Source of the DNA: UBA7960 sp964348755 | GTDB lineage: Bacteria > Bacteroidota > Bacteroidia > Bacteroidales > UBA7960 | DNA length: 31,295 nt | Direction of reading: 5' to 3' | Assembly: GCA_964348755.1 (NCBI GenBank) | Contig: CAYGDW010000027.1 | Coordinates: forward strand, 1 to 31,295 | Shown here: positions 17,171 to 25,233 of the stretch, in pieces | Layout: the number at the start of each line of letters is the position of its first letter | Numbering within the stretch: the stretch's first letter is position 1 | Notes under the pieces: generated by a model | The model's input: the letters and a program-made list of their open reading frames with translations, nothing else | The model's database searches: none | What the model was told of the DNA's origin: nothing | Translations under genes and position numbers: made by a program

Positions 17171-18721
17171 ATGAGTGTTACGATACTTTGGGCCGACGAT
17201 GAAATAGAATTGCTTAAACCACACATAATTTTTCTAAAGGAAAAAGGATATACGGTTTTCACCACCAACAATGGCTTGGAGGCCCTCGACATGATTAATG
17301 AGCGCGACTTCGATATTGTTTTTTTGGATGAAAATATGCCTGGCCTTTCAGGTCTCGAAACCCTTTCACGCATAAAAAGCCGACAGCCCGGCCTTCCGGT
17401 GGTTATGATAACCAAAAGTGAAGAAGAAAGCATAATGAACGATGCCATTGGAAGCAACATTAGCGATTACCTGATAAAACCTGTTAATCCGAACCAGATT
17501 CTACTCTCGCTAAAGAAAAACCTTGAAAACCGTAAACTGGTCAGCGAAAAAACCACCATGGGCTATCAGCGCGAATTCAGGCAAATTGGCACAGCCCTTA
17601 GCGGAAGACTTAACTTTAACGAGTGGATTAACATTTACCGCCAGCTGGTTTACTGGGAGCTTGAACTTGAAAAATCGCAGGACAACAGCCTGAAAGAAAT
17701 ATTCAGGATGCAGAAATCTGAGGCCAATGCTGTTTTTTCGAGTTTTATTGAAAAGAACTACCTGGGCTGGCTCCGCAGCGGCCAGGCCGAGCGACCCGCC
17801 CTGTCGCACACCATCTTTCGCGAACTATGCCTGCCAATTATCAAAAATGAAGAAAAAACTTTCCTGATTATTATCGACAACCTTAGGTTTGACCAATGGA
17901 AGGTTTTGCAGCCATTCTTTGAGCAGTATTACCGAGTGGTTAACGAAGATATTTATTGCAGCATTCTGCCTACTGCAACCCAATTTGCCCGCAACGCTAT
18001 TTTTGCTGGGCTTTTGCCAAGCGAAATCGAAAAACGGCATCCAAACTACTGGGTTAACGAGGGCGACGAAGGAACCCCCAATCAATTTGAAAGCGAGCTT
18101 TTTGCCGAACAACTTAAAAGACTTGGCACCAACATAAAGTTCAACTACCATAAAATTCTGAACCTGGCCGCAGGCAAAAAACTTTCTGAGAGCCTAAACA
18201 ATTTTATTGGCAACAAACTCAATGTATTGGTTTATAATTTTGTTGATATGCTTTCGCATGCCCGCACCGAAATGGAGGTAATCAAAGAACTGGCCGACAA
18301 TGAGGCCGCCTATCGCTCGCTAACAATGAGCTGGTTTGAGCACTCTCCGCTTTGGGAAATAATACGGACGCTGGCCGAAAAAAAAATCAGCATTATTGTT
18401 ACTACTGATCATGGTTCTATCAGGGTTCAAAATCCCACGAAAGTGATTGGCGACAAAAACACCAACGCCAACCTCAGGTACAAAACCGGGCGTAGTCTTC
18501 AATACGAAGCTACAGAAGTGTTTGAAGTGCGAAACCCTGGCGAAGCCTACCTGCCCAAAGGCAATATAAGCTCAACATATATTTTTGCAGTTGAAAACAG
18601 CTTTTTTGCCTACCCCAACAATTACAACTACTACGTAAACTATTACCGCAATACTTTTCAGCATGGCGGGGTTTCGCTCGATGAAATGCTGGTGCCGCTG
18701 ATTTTTATGAAGGCCAAGTAG
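17171..18721 (+). CDS. porX: PorX: response regulator with PglZ/alkaline-phosphatase-like effector domain, T9SS regulator (516 aa)
   Basis: PorX is the response regulator that, with histidine kinase PorY, controls the type IX secretion system. The receiver domain (1-120) has acidic D9-D10, phospho-acceptor D53 (IVFLDENMPG), T81 and K103. A helical linker (about 125-215) leads to a PglZ-type alkaline-phosphatase-superfamily domain (230-516). Its metal and catalytic residues are visible: D236-N237, T268/T270 in LPTATQFARN, D359 and H363 in DMLSHAR, and D413-H414 in TTDHGS. This fold in PorX has been reported to be a zinc phosphodiesterase acting on oligonucleotides. No DNA-binding domain is present. 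No kinase gene adjoins it, so PorY is elsewhere. tsaE follows after seven bases. Confidence 0.96.
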   Translation: MSVTILWADDEIELLKPHIIFLKEKGYTVFTTNNGLEALDMINERDFDIVFLDENMPGLSGLETLSRIKSRQPGLPVVMITKSEEESIMNDAIGSNISDYLIKPVNPNQILLSLKKNLENRKLVSEKTTMGYQREFRQIGTALSGRLNFNEWINIYRQLVYWELELEKSQDNSLKEIFRMQKSEANAVFSSFIEKNYLGWLRSGQAERPALSHTIFRELCLPIIKNEEKTFLIIIDNLRFDQWKVLQPFFEQYYRVVNEDIYCSILPTATQFARNAIFAGLLPSEIEKRHPNYWVNEGDEGTPNQFESELFAEQLKRLGTNIKFNYHKILNLAAGKKLSESLNNFIGNKLNVLVYNFVDMLSHARTEMEVIKELADNEAAYRSLTMSWFEHSPLWEIIRTLAEKKISIIVTTDHGSIRVQNPTKVIGDKNTNANLRYKTGRSLQYEATEVFEVRNPGEAYLPKGNISSTYIFAVENSFFAYPNNYNYYVNYYRNTFQHGGVSLDEMLVPLIFMKAK

Positions 18722-18728
18722 TTTTTTT

Positions 18729-19148
18729 ATGGAAACCCTTCAAGTACATAAAATTGATTCGCCCCAGGCACTCCACCAGGTTGCCGGTGCGCTTTTGTCT
18801 GGCAACCCCCTTGTTAGAATCTTTGCGCTTTACGGGCCAATGGGCGTAGGGAAAACCACCTTTGTTAAAGCCTTATGCAGGCACCTTGGAAGTACCGACA
18901 TTGTCAGCAGCCCTACCTATTCCATCATTAACCAATACCTAACCCCTTCGGGCCTGAGCATTTTTCATTTCGACTTTTACCGGATAAAAAATCTTGTAGA
19001 AGTTTATAATCTTGGCTATGAAGATTACTTCTTTTCCGGTGCCTATTGCTTTATAGAATGGCCCGGCAAAATTGAATCGCTGCTCCCTGCTGGGAGTCAT
19101 AAGGTTTTTATGGAAGACGTTGGCAGTGAGCGCATTATTCGGTTCTGA
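18729..19148 (+). CDS. tsaE: tRNA threonylcarbamoyladenosine biosynthesis ATPase TsaE (139 aa)
   Basis: TsaE is the ATPase partner of TsaB-TsaD in forming t6A37 on tRNAs reading ANN codons. Walker A is GPMGVGKTT (36-44). The family motifs SSPTYSIINQY (61-70), HFDFYRI (D82) and CFIEWPGKI (E110-W111) are all present. The length is typical. It begins seven bases after porX, so it is co-transcribed with it, and ends 36 bases before the alanine dehydrogenase-like gene. Confidence 0.96.
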   Translation: METLQVHKIDSPQALHQVAGALLSGNPLVRIFALYGPMGVGKTTFVKALCRHLGSTDIVSSPTYSIINQYLTPSGLSIFHFDFYRIKNLVEVYNLGYEDYFFSGAYCFIEWPGKIESLLPAGSHKVFMEDVGSERIIRF

Positions 19149-19184
19149 CTCATCTTGAAAAGTTATCATTAAAAGCAATAGAAT

Positions 19185-20405
19185 ATGCATCGCACCGGAA
19201 AAGACTACGTTTTGTTTGGAAGCTCCGGGCAGTTTTTACCTCAGGAAGAGATGCTTGAGGTAAAAAAGCGCAAAAACCACCTGGTGGTAGGCATCCCGCG
19301 CGAAACTGCCTTTCAGGAAAACCGTATAGCTCTGGCCCCCGAGGCCGTTGCCGTGCTGGTTCAAAATGGCCATAGAGTTCTGATAGAAAGCAAAGCAGGA
19401 GAGAATGCTTTTTTTCCTGACAATGAATTTAGTGAGGCAGGGGGCCAGATCGTTTATTCGGCCGAGGAAGTTTACAAAGCAGGCCTGATTGTTAAAGTGT
19501 CGCCCCTTACCGACCAGGAAATCGACTACCTAAAACCCGGGCAGGTAGTGTTTTCGGCCCTGGCTTTACCCATACAGAAAGAAAGTTTTTTCAGGGGGCT
19601 TACAGCCAAAAAGGCTACTGCCGTAGCTTTTGAGCTTATTCGCGATAAAGCAAACTCATTCCCCCTGGTTAGAAGCATGAGCGAAATAGCCGGCAATACT
19701 GCAATACTTATAGCTGCCGAATACCTGAGCGACCGCAAATATGGCAAAGGCCGAATGTTTGGAGGATTTTCGGGAATTACACCAACCGAAGTTGTAATTA
19801 TTGGCGCAGGCACGGTGGGCGAGTTTTCCGTACGAGCTGCAATGGGCCTCGGAGCAATGGTAAAAGTGTTTGATAATAGCATTTATAAGCTAAGGCGCCT
19901 GCAGGGCGACCTCAGCTCGCGAATCTTTACTTCTATTATTCAGCCAAAAGTTTTGCTCAAAGCCCTACGAACAGCCGACGTGGTTATAGGTGCTTTGCAT
20001 TCGCCCTGGGGAAGAACACCCATAGTGGTTACCGAAGAAATGGTAAGCCAAATGAAATACGGAAGCGTTATTGTTGACGTAAGCATTGACCAGGGAGGAT
20101 GTGTGGAAACCAGCGAATTAACCAACCACAATGAACCCGTATTCCGCAAATTGGGTATCACACACTATTGTGTACCCAATATCGCTTCCAGGGTGCCCCA
20201 TACCGCCTCCTATGCATTCAGCAACTTTTTTGCCCCTGTGTTGCTTTCTATCGGCGAATATGGAGGTTTCGAAAATATGCTCAAACGCGATCCAGGAGTC
20301 AGACAGGGGGTATATATGTTTAACGGCAACCTGACAAACCAGTACATCGGAGAGTATTTCAACATCCCTTACAAGGATATTGACCTGTTGATGACCACCT
20401 TTTAA
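19185..20405 (+). CDS. Alanine dehydrogenase / PntA-type NAD(P)-binding protein lacking the usual catalytic His (406 aa)
   Basis: The sequence follows the alanine dehydrogenase / transhydrogenase-alpha family over its whole length. An extra N-terminal stretch (1-30) precedes VGIPRE (R39) and ENRIALAP (R47). The Lys that contacts the substrate carboxylate is present at K104. The NAD-binding motif is VVIIGAGTVGEF (204-214). The active-site Asp is present in VDVSIDQGGCVET (D302). The position of the catalytic His of alanine dehydrogenase (motif F-x-x-L-H-L-A) reads F-S-A-L-A-L-P here, with Ala127. So the reaction may differ from alanine oxidation, or the His function may be met otherwise. The start at 19185 is the first ATG. 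It is third in the porX-tsaE run and probably co-transcribed. Confidence 0.82.
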   Translation: MHRTGKDYVLFGSSGQFLPQEEMLEVKKRKNHLVVGIPRETAFQENRIALAPEAVAVLVQNGHRVLIESKAGENAFFPDNEFSEAGGQIVYSAEEVYKAGLIVKVSPLTDQEIDYLKPGQVVFSALALPIQKESFFRGLTAKKATAVAFELIRDKANSFPLVRSMSEIAGNTAILIAAEYLSDRKYGKGRMFGGFSGITPTEVVIIGAGTVGEFSVRAAMGLGAMVKVFDNSIYKLRRLQGDLSSRIFTSIIQPKVLLKALRTADVVIGALHSPWGRTPIVVTEEMVSQMKYGSVIVDVSIDQGGCVETSELTNHNEPVFRKLGITHYCVPNIASRVPHTASYAFSNFFAPVLLSIGEYGGFENMLKRDPGVRQGVYMFNGNLTNQYIGEYFNIPYKDIDLLMTTF

Positions 20406-20438
20406 AAAAAAAGCCGGAAGCATTGCTCCTGGCTTTTT
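20404..20438 (-). terminator. Terminator of the tRNA-Lys cluster, possibly bidirectional
   Basis: The arms AAAAAGCC at 20408-20415 and GGCTTTTT at 20431-20438 pair, and the stem continues imperfectly to a three-base loop (20422-20424). On the minus strand the hairpin is followed by nine T, a strong terminator directly after the last tRNA-Lys. On the plus strand five T follow it and it can end the alanine dehydrogenase-like transcript. Confidence 0.8.
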
Positions 20439-20440
20439 GG

Positions 20441-20513
20441 TGACTTGGCTGGGATTCGAACCCAGGACCCCATCCTTAAAAGGGATGTGCTCTACCGGCT
20501 GAGCTACCAAGTC
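20441..20513 (-). tRNA. tRNA-Lys (TTT), copy 3 in transcription order
   Basis: A 73-base cloverleaf with acceptor GACTTGG/CCAAGTC, anticodon stem CATCC/GGATG around loop CTTTTAA (anticodon TTT), and T loop TTCGAAT. The discriminator is A, and CCA is encoded next to it (plus-strand TGG at 20438-20440). It is identical to the copy at 20527. Confidence 0.97.
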
Positions 20514-20526
20514 TGAACTAAATTGG

Positions 20527-20599
20527 TGACTTGGCTGGGATTCGAACCCAGGACCCCATCCTTAAAAGGGATGTGCTCTACCGGCTGAGCTACCAAGTC
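20527..20599 (-). tRNA. tRNA-Lys (TTT), copy 2 in transcription order
   Basis: Same 73-base tRNA as the copy at 20441, with encoded CCA (plus-strand TGG at 20524-20526). The repeat period between copies is exactly 86 bases, and the spacer sequence is also conserved. Confidence 0.97.
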
Positions 20600-20612
20600 T
20601 GAACTAAATTGG

Positions 20613-20685
20613 TGACTTGGCTGGGATTCGAACCCAGGACCCCATCCTTAAAAGGGATGTGCTCTACCGACTGAGCTACCAAGTC
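20613..20685 (-). tRNA. tRNA-Lys (TTT), copy 1 in transcription order
   Basis: Same tRNA with encoded CCA (plus-strand TGG at 20610-20612). It differs from the other two copies by one D-arm base: GCTCAGTCGG instead of GCTCAGCCGG. It is the promoter-proximal copy. Confidence 0.97.
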
Positions 20686-20742
20686 TAATGCTAATAAAAC
20701 AAAAGAACATTTGCCAAAAAGGCGCTTTTTTTTTAAAGAGTG

Positions 20743-20772
20743 CAAAGATACGGCCTATTCTTTAAAAACAAA
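20743..20772 (-). promoter_or_regulatory. Candidate promoter of the tRNA-Lys cluster
   Basis: On the minus strand TTTG (20772-20769), an 18-base gap, then TATCTTTG (20750-20743) match the Bacteroidota -33/-7 pattern TTTG-N19-21-TAnnTTTG with a gap one base short. The predicted start is about 50 bases before the first tRNA-Lys. Confidence 0.55.
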
Positions 20773-21081
20773 AAGTTTTTTTAGAGCCTAACTAAATTTT
20801 TTATGTGCTATCTACCGGAATAAGGGCGTGTCTTAACCTTGGTCATTTGTGAAGTTGAGCCCGCGGCAACCATAAACTTTAAAAAAATTTAATGCCTGCA
20901 TTGGCTGGCATAGTTCAAAGTTTTGCAAAAAATTGCCGTTTCCTTTATGCTTAACTTATTATTGTGACCATTAAGAAATATGTTTTTGTTTGTAATTTGT
21001 CAGTGTTGCATCAAAAAGCGGTTTGTAATAAATTTATTTGACATCTTTGCAAAAATTTTCACCTGTTTCACCTGTTGAAAA
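20773..21081. other. Intergenic region between the tRNA-Lys promoter and the SDR gene
   Basis: With the promoter it forms a 396-base gap that carries no gene I can support. It is AT-rich and divergent: tRNA-Lys leaves to the left and the SDR gene to the right. Close to the SDR start, CATCTTTG at 21042-21049 differs from TAnnTTTG by one base and has a TTTG 16 bases upstream (21022-21025), a weak promoter candidate. I see no conserved RNA structure in the middle. Confidence 0.5.
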
Positions 21082-21888
21082 ATGAAAAATAAGGTAATGA
21101 TAGTAACCGGAGCCTCATCGGGCATTGGCAAGGCTCTTGCCCTTGATGGGCTGAAGCGTGGCATGAAGGTGGTTTTGGCAGCAAGAAATCTTGAGCACCT
21201 AAACGACACGGCAGCCTTGTCAGGGGCCATGCCTGAGCAATACCTGGTTTTCAGGGCAGATGTAGCAAACAGGGAAGAATGCAAATCAATGGTTCAGGCA
21301 GCAGTTGAGCGCTTTGGAGGCATCGATGTGCTGATAAACAATGCCGGGCTTTCAATGCGTGCCCTTTTTGAAGAGGTTGACCTTGAGGTGCTTGAAAGGC
21401 TTATGCAAGTCAATTTCTGGGGAACGGTATATTGCACCAAATATGCACTTCCATATTTGCTAAGTTCAGGGGGAAGCCTGGTTGGCATATCATCCATTGC
21501 TGGCCACAAAGGCCTTCCGGGCCGAAGCGGGTATTCAGCCTCAAAATTTGCCATACATGGATTTCTCGAAACCCTGCGAGTTGAAAACTTAAAAAAAGGT
21601 CTTCACGTGCTGATTGCCAGCCCTGGTTTTACTAGCAGCAATATCAGAAAAACTGCCCTGGCAAAAGATGGTTCGCCACAGGGAGAGTCGCCTAGGGCCG
21701 AAGAGAAAATGATGACGGCCCAATTGACCGCCTGGCACATATTAAATGCCGTAAAATGCCGGAAAAGGTCGCAGGTGCTTACCACCCAGGGAAAACTTAC
21801 TGTTGGGCTCAACAAATTTTTCCCGGCCTGGGTCGATAAGATGGTTTTTAACCACATGGCAAAAGAGCCCAACAGCCCAATCAGGTAA
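21082..21888 (+). CDS. Classical short-chain dehydrogenase/reductase (268 aa)
   Basis: An NAD(P)-dependent oxidoreductase of the classical SDR family. The cofactor motif is TGASSGIG (9-16), followed by AARN (R35 suggests NADPH), D60 after the fourth strand and NNAG (86-89). The catalytic set is N111, S137/S138 in GISSIAG, Y151 and K155 in YSASK. The segment SPGFTSSNIRKTAL after the active site fits DHRS7-like SDRs. The C-terminal tail (LNKFFPAWVDKMVFNHMA) may be an amphipathic membrane-associating segment. The substrate is unknown. It stands alone, 177 bases before the next gene; a small hairpin at 21946-21960 in that gap lacks a clear T run. Confidence 0.93.
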   Translation: MKNKVMIVTGASSGIGKALALDGLKRGMKVVLAARNLEHLNDTAALSGAMPEQYLVFRADVANREECKSMVQAAVERFGGIDVLINNAGLSMRALFEEVDLEVLERLMQVNFWGTVYCTKYALPYLLSSGGSLVGISSIAGHKGLPGRSGYSASKFAIHGFLETLRVENLKKGLHVLIASPGFTSSNIRKTALAKDGSPQGESPRAEEKMMTAQLTAWHILNAVKCRKRSQVLTTQGKLTVGLNKFFPAWVDKMVFNHMAKEPNSPIR

Positions 21889-22065
21889 TTTGTGGTGCCC
21901 AAAAAATTAACCCAACCTTATTGAATAATTTTATAAATTTGTTTCAAGGCCTTTGGCCTTTGTGCTTTTGGTTAAATTGTTGAGCCTCTTTTGTACCCTC
22001 AGTATTAATAAAATTGAAGCTGGCCAATAAAGCTACTGACTTAATAAAAAACAAATTTTTCACAC

Positions 22066-22530
22066 ATGAAAGAAAATCTGATTATCAAGCCACTGGTTGG
22101 CTTTGGCGAATTAAAATTCGGTGCATCCAAAAATGAAGTGAAAGACTTTTTTGGTGAGCCCCAGGAAGTGGAAACCATTGAAGGTGACGAAGATTTTTCG
22201 GAGGTAGAGGTATGGAGCTACTGGGACCAGGGACATGCAGTTTATTTCGAAAATGAATTCGAAAATCGCTGCACTAACTTCGAAACCGACCATGAGGACG
22301 CCGTTCTTTTCGGAAAAAAGATCTTTGCACTTACTGAAAAACAAGTGATTGACCTTATGAAAGAAAACGGATACACAGATTTCGAAGCTGAGAATGAAGA
22401 AGAATGGGAGGAAAGACGCCTTTCGTTTTATGATGCTCAGGTTGATTTTGTTTTTGATGAAGAGGCGCTGGTTCAGGTTAGCTGGGCAGTTGGCTTTGAT
22501 GATCTTGAAAATGTTAAATGGCCGGTATAA
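22066..22530 (+). CDS. Conserved acidic protein of unknown function (154 aa)
   Basis: I do not recognise a named function. The N-terminus has the pattern G-x-L-K-F-G-A-S-K-x-E-V-x-x-F-F-G-E-P, which resembles the G-M-S/T-x-x-E-V-x-x-L-L-G-x-P helix-turn motif seen in BamE/SmpA-like and other small alpha/beta domains. The motif recurs in weaker form at FGKKIFALTEKQVIDLMKENGYTDF, suggesting two related halves. It is strongly acidic, with Glu- and Asp-rich stretches, and has no signal peptide or membrane segment. It lies 19 bases before the phosphomannose isomerase gene and is probably co-transcribed with it. Confidence 0.8.
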   Translation: MKENLIIKPLVGFGELKFGASKNEVKDFFGEPQEVETIEGDEDFSEVEVWSYWDQGHAVYFENEFENRCTNFETDHEDAVLFGKKIFALTEKQVIDLMKENGYTDFEAENEEEWEERRLSFYDAQVDFVFDEEALVQVSWAVGFDDLENVKWPV

Positions 22531-22549
22531 TATTGAGCCTGAAACATAT

Positions 22550-23530
22550 ATGCAAAAGTTGTATCCACTCAAATTCAGGCCCGCTTTCAAGGAAAAGGTA
22601 TGGGGCGGAGACCGTTTAAAATCGCTTTTGGGTAAAGACTTTGCTCCGCTGTCCAATTGCGGTGAGTCGTGGGAACTGGCCGCTTTTGGCAATGAGGTTT
22701 CCGTGGTTTCAAACGGTTTTCTTGAAGGAAATCCGTTGTCTGAATTGCTTGAAATATACATGGGCGACCTTGCGGGCGATGCGGTTTTCGACCAGTACGG
22801 CCACGAATTCCCTTTGCTGGTAAAATTTATTGACACCAGCGACTACCTCTCGGTGCAGGTTCACCCTGGCGATGAAGTAGCAAGGAGCATACACAATTCG
22901 AATGGTAAAACTGAAATGTGGTATGTGATTGATGCACTGCCCGGATCCGAAATCATTTCGGGTTTTAATAAACCCGTTGACAAGGAAAAACTTTTAAAAC
23001 ACGTTGAAACCGGTACCCTTCGCGAAATTTTGAATGCTAAACCCGTTAAACCCGGCGATGTGCTGTTTTTGCCTGCCGGAAAGGTGCATGCCATTGGTGC
23101 CGGAATAACCCTGTGCGAAATTCAACAGGCCAGCGATGTAACTTACCGACTCTACGACTGGGACAGGCCCGGCCTTGATGGCAAACCCAGGGAGCTACAC
23201 CTTGAACAGGCGCTTGAAGTTATTGATCTTAAGCCAAACAATGAGTTTACGGTAAACTACTCGCCTGTGCCTAACGGAAGGGTTAATCTGGTGCGCGACA
23301 AGCATTTTACTACTAACCTGATTGCATTCGACCGCCAGTTTAATGCTGACTATGATCATTTGGATTCCTTTGTACTGCTTGTTTGCATCGAGGGTGAATT
23401 CCAGATCATACACCAACAAGGCAAAGAACTGGTTGTAAAAGGAGAGGTGGTGCTTTTGCCTGCCGAAATGCATCAGTTTGCTTTTGTTCCAAAAACCCCC
23501 TGCAGGATTCTCGAAACTTACTTGGAGTAG
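22550..23530 (+). CDS. manA: Mannose-6-phosphate isomerase, class I (326 aa)
   Basis: This zinc enzyme interconverts mannose-6-phosphate and fructose-6-phosphate, feeding GDP-sugar synthesis or mannose use. The zinc ligands are Q103 and H105 (SVQVHP), E122 (KTEMWYV) and H180 (GKVHAIGAG). The active-site Arg is probably R200 (DVTYRLYDWDR). The length of about 325 aa is typical of the short bacterial class. I chose the ATG at 22550, giving MQKLYPLKFRPAFKEKVWGG, the usual family start. The frame is open further upstream, but that part overlaps the preceding gene and does not look like the family. Confidence 0.94.
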   Translation: MQKLYPLKFRPAFKEKVWGGDRLKSLLGKDFAPLSNCGESWELAAFGNEVSVVSNGFLEGNPLSELLEIYMGDLAGDAVFDQYGHEFPLLVKFIDTSDYLSVQVHPGDEVARSIHNSNGKTEMWYVIDALPGSEIISGFNKPVDKEKLLKHVETGTLREILNAKPVKPGDVLFLPAGKVHAIGAGITLCEIQQASDVTYRLYDWDRPGLDGKPRELHLEQALEVIDLKPNNEFTVNYSPVPNGRVNLVRDKHFTTNLIAFDRQFNADYDHLDSFVLLVCIEGEFQIIHQQGKELVVKGEVVLLPAEMHQFAFVPKTPCRILETYLE

Positions 23531-23565
23531 ATTAGCTGTGGTTTAAGTGTAAAATTCAAATCAAC

Positions 23566-24114
23566 TTATTGCTCAATCAGAAAAACAATTTTTGAGTCGA
23601 GTGGACTAAGTTTGGGCGAAAAAATCGCCATTAATTCACCAGCCTCATCTACAAGGTATTTGTGAAAATTCCAGAAAGGGGCCTGGCTGTTCTACCCATT
23701 CTGTTCTTTATCAGTAAGCCACCTGTAAACCGGGTGCATGTTATGGCCTTTTACCGATATTTTTTCGCTCATTAAAAAACTAACGCTATAGTTTTTTTGA
23801 CAAAACCCAGCGATATCTTCCGCTGATCCGGGCTCCTGATTCATAAAATTGTTGGCCGGGAAGCCAATAATCTGAAATTTGTCGCCATATTTTTTGTAAA
23901 GTTCTTCCAGTGCCTCGTACTGAGGGGTAAGCCCGCATTTACTGGCTGTATTTACAAGCAGCACCTTTTTGCCCCTGAATTGGTCAAACCGGATGGTGTC
24001 GCCCCGAAGGCCTGCAACTTCCAAACTGTAAAATGATGTTTTGCAGCCGGAATTTGAGGGGCGTATGTTCGATTTACATCCAAAAACACCGGATAACATT
24101 GATAAAACACCCAT
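23566..24114 (-). pseudogene. Glutathione peroxidase family gene interrupted by one in-frame TAG
   Basis: The frame encodes a thiol-type glutathione peroxidase: N-terminal hydrophobic segment with Cys13 (possible lipoprotein signal), peroxidatic Cys60 in NTASKCGLT, Gln93 in FPANNFMNQEPG, and the probable resolving Cys in FCQKNYSVSF. After residue 140 (DKEQNG) a TAG occurs at 23692-23694. The same frame then continues for 41 intact residues to a TAA at 23566-23568. That stretch includes FWNFHKYLVDEAGEL, which carries the Trp-Asn pair of the catalytic tetrad. Length and alignment around the TAG fit a single-base change from a sense codon. A protein ending at the TAG would lack Trp and Asn and the last strand. 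It lies 69 bases after the glycosyltransferase gene. Nonsense mutation, assembly error or readthrough remain possible. Confidence 0.82.
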
Positions 24115-24183
24115 ATAAATAATGATTTTTTTTTTAATTTATTAATTTTCTCTGATTCAAAAACAGCTATACGGAAATAAGGT

Positions 24184-25083
24184 TCAGGTCTGGTGGCGGT
24201 TTTGACAAAAATAACCGAGTTTATATATGTCGAATAAGTAAAGAAAAGGGGTTTTGCCTAAAAGATTTTTTTCAACCGGATACTTAAAAAGCCCGAAGAA
24301 GAAAGCAAACACTCCACACATTTTTAACCTTTTAAGTGCCTTATACCAAGCCAGTAGCCTTACCATTTTCCCCAGATCGTGGCCCTGGTCGAGGTAGTTG
24401 TTGATAAAGGCAAGATTTTGAACCCCTTCGCGGCTTTTTGCAAGAAATTCAGTATTCGACTGCAGTCCTATGTGCACAAGAGGGTTCTCAATGTGCTTTA
24501 CCCTAATTCCTTTTTCCTTTAATTCATATCCAAACAGGGTGTCTTCGTGTCCATACCCCTTTATGTTTTCATTAAAAGGTATTTGTTTCATTACGCTTTT
24601 TTGCACCATAAAATTGTTGGTCATAAACCAACGGTGGGGGTGCTGGCTTCTTTGGGCTACATTTTTTACTTCGCGCATTGTGCCATACCTCCAATGCAGG
24701 GTGGTGTTGCCCGCAACAGGCTTGTTTGTGTAAATTCGCCCACCGCAAACCAATGCATCGCCACTGGTTTCTTCAAGATACCTTTTCAGAAAAAGATCGT
24801 CGGGAGTGGCAGAGTCGCAATCCATTATTATAAGCCACTGATAGCGTGCCTTCGCAGCCATAAGATTTCTTATGCGGCTACGGCCCGCGTTTTGATTGAG
24901 CAATTCATACCGCACCAGTTCAAATTCTGAAATATCATGGTTCAGGTTTCGATAATCTGATTCGGAGCAATCATCCAACACCAGGATTTCGACTGGTACC
25001 CCGAGTATAACTGCCTGATCGTGCAAACTCTTTACCAGCGAACGAACATTGTAATTGTAAACCGGAATACAGATGCTAAGCAT
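24184..25083 (-). CDS. Family 2 glycosyltransferase (299 aa)
   Basis: A GT-A fold glycosyltransferase that transfers a sugar from a nucleotide donor, probably to a surface polysaccharide or glycan. The start is MLSICIPVYNYNV, the usual GT2 first strand. VLDDCSESDY follows, then the DxD metal motif D88-C-D90 in IIMDCDSATPDD, and the acceptor-side ED in GYGHEDTLFGYEL. The C-terminal part (LKMCGVFAFFFGLFKY) is hydrophobic and may touch the membrane. I chose the ATG at 25083; the longer frame upstream would add 28 residues unlike the family. Donor and acceptor are unknown. The gene stands apart from other glycan genes. Confidence 0.9.
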   Translation of the reverse strand: MLSICIPVYNYNVRSLVKSLHDQAVILGVPVEILVLDDCSESDYRNLNHDISEFELVRYELLNQNAGRSRIRNLMAAKARYQWLIIMDCDSATPDDLFLKRYLEETSGDALVCGGRIYTNKPVAGNTTLHWRYGTMREVKNVAQRSQHPHRWFMTNNFMVQKSVMKQIPFNENIKGYGHEDTLFGYELKEKGIRVKHIENPLVHIGLQSNTEFLAKSREGVQNLAFINNYLDQGHDLGKMVRLLAWYKALKRLKMCGVFAFFFGLFKYPVEKNLLGKTPFLYLFDIYKLGYFCQNRHQT

Positions 25084-25220
25084 AACAGAAGTTTTCCTGA
25101 AGCAAATATAGCGACAATTTGGGTATGCTTTGTTTCTAAGGCCCAAGGCTTGCATTTTACAAGGCAAGTTGTTATTAGGTAAAAAAGTACACTAATTCTT
25201 TTTCGGATAGCGCTTTTTTT

Positions 25221-25228
25221 TACTTTTG
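25221..25228 (+). promoter_or_regulatory. Bacteroidota -7 box just before the first DUF4491 gene
   Basis: TACTTTTG fits TAnnTTTG exactly and is followed by CA. The ATG of the next gene is only five bases further on, so the transcript would start at or within a few bases of the start codon. A weak -33 (TTTC at 25201-25204) is 16 bases upstream. Confidence 0.5.
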
Positions 25229-25233
25229 CACGC

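Noticed and set aside
20438..20685. Regular 86-base repeats resembling a CRISPR-like array
   Set aside because: The repeats are complete tRNA-Lys genes with nearly identical spacers, not unique spacers.
22111..22836. Minus-strand open frame (241 codons) across the unknown protein and manA
   Set aside because: It spans two well-supported plus-strand genes and shows no recognisable domain.
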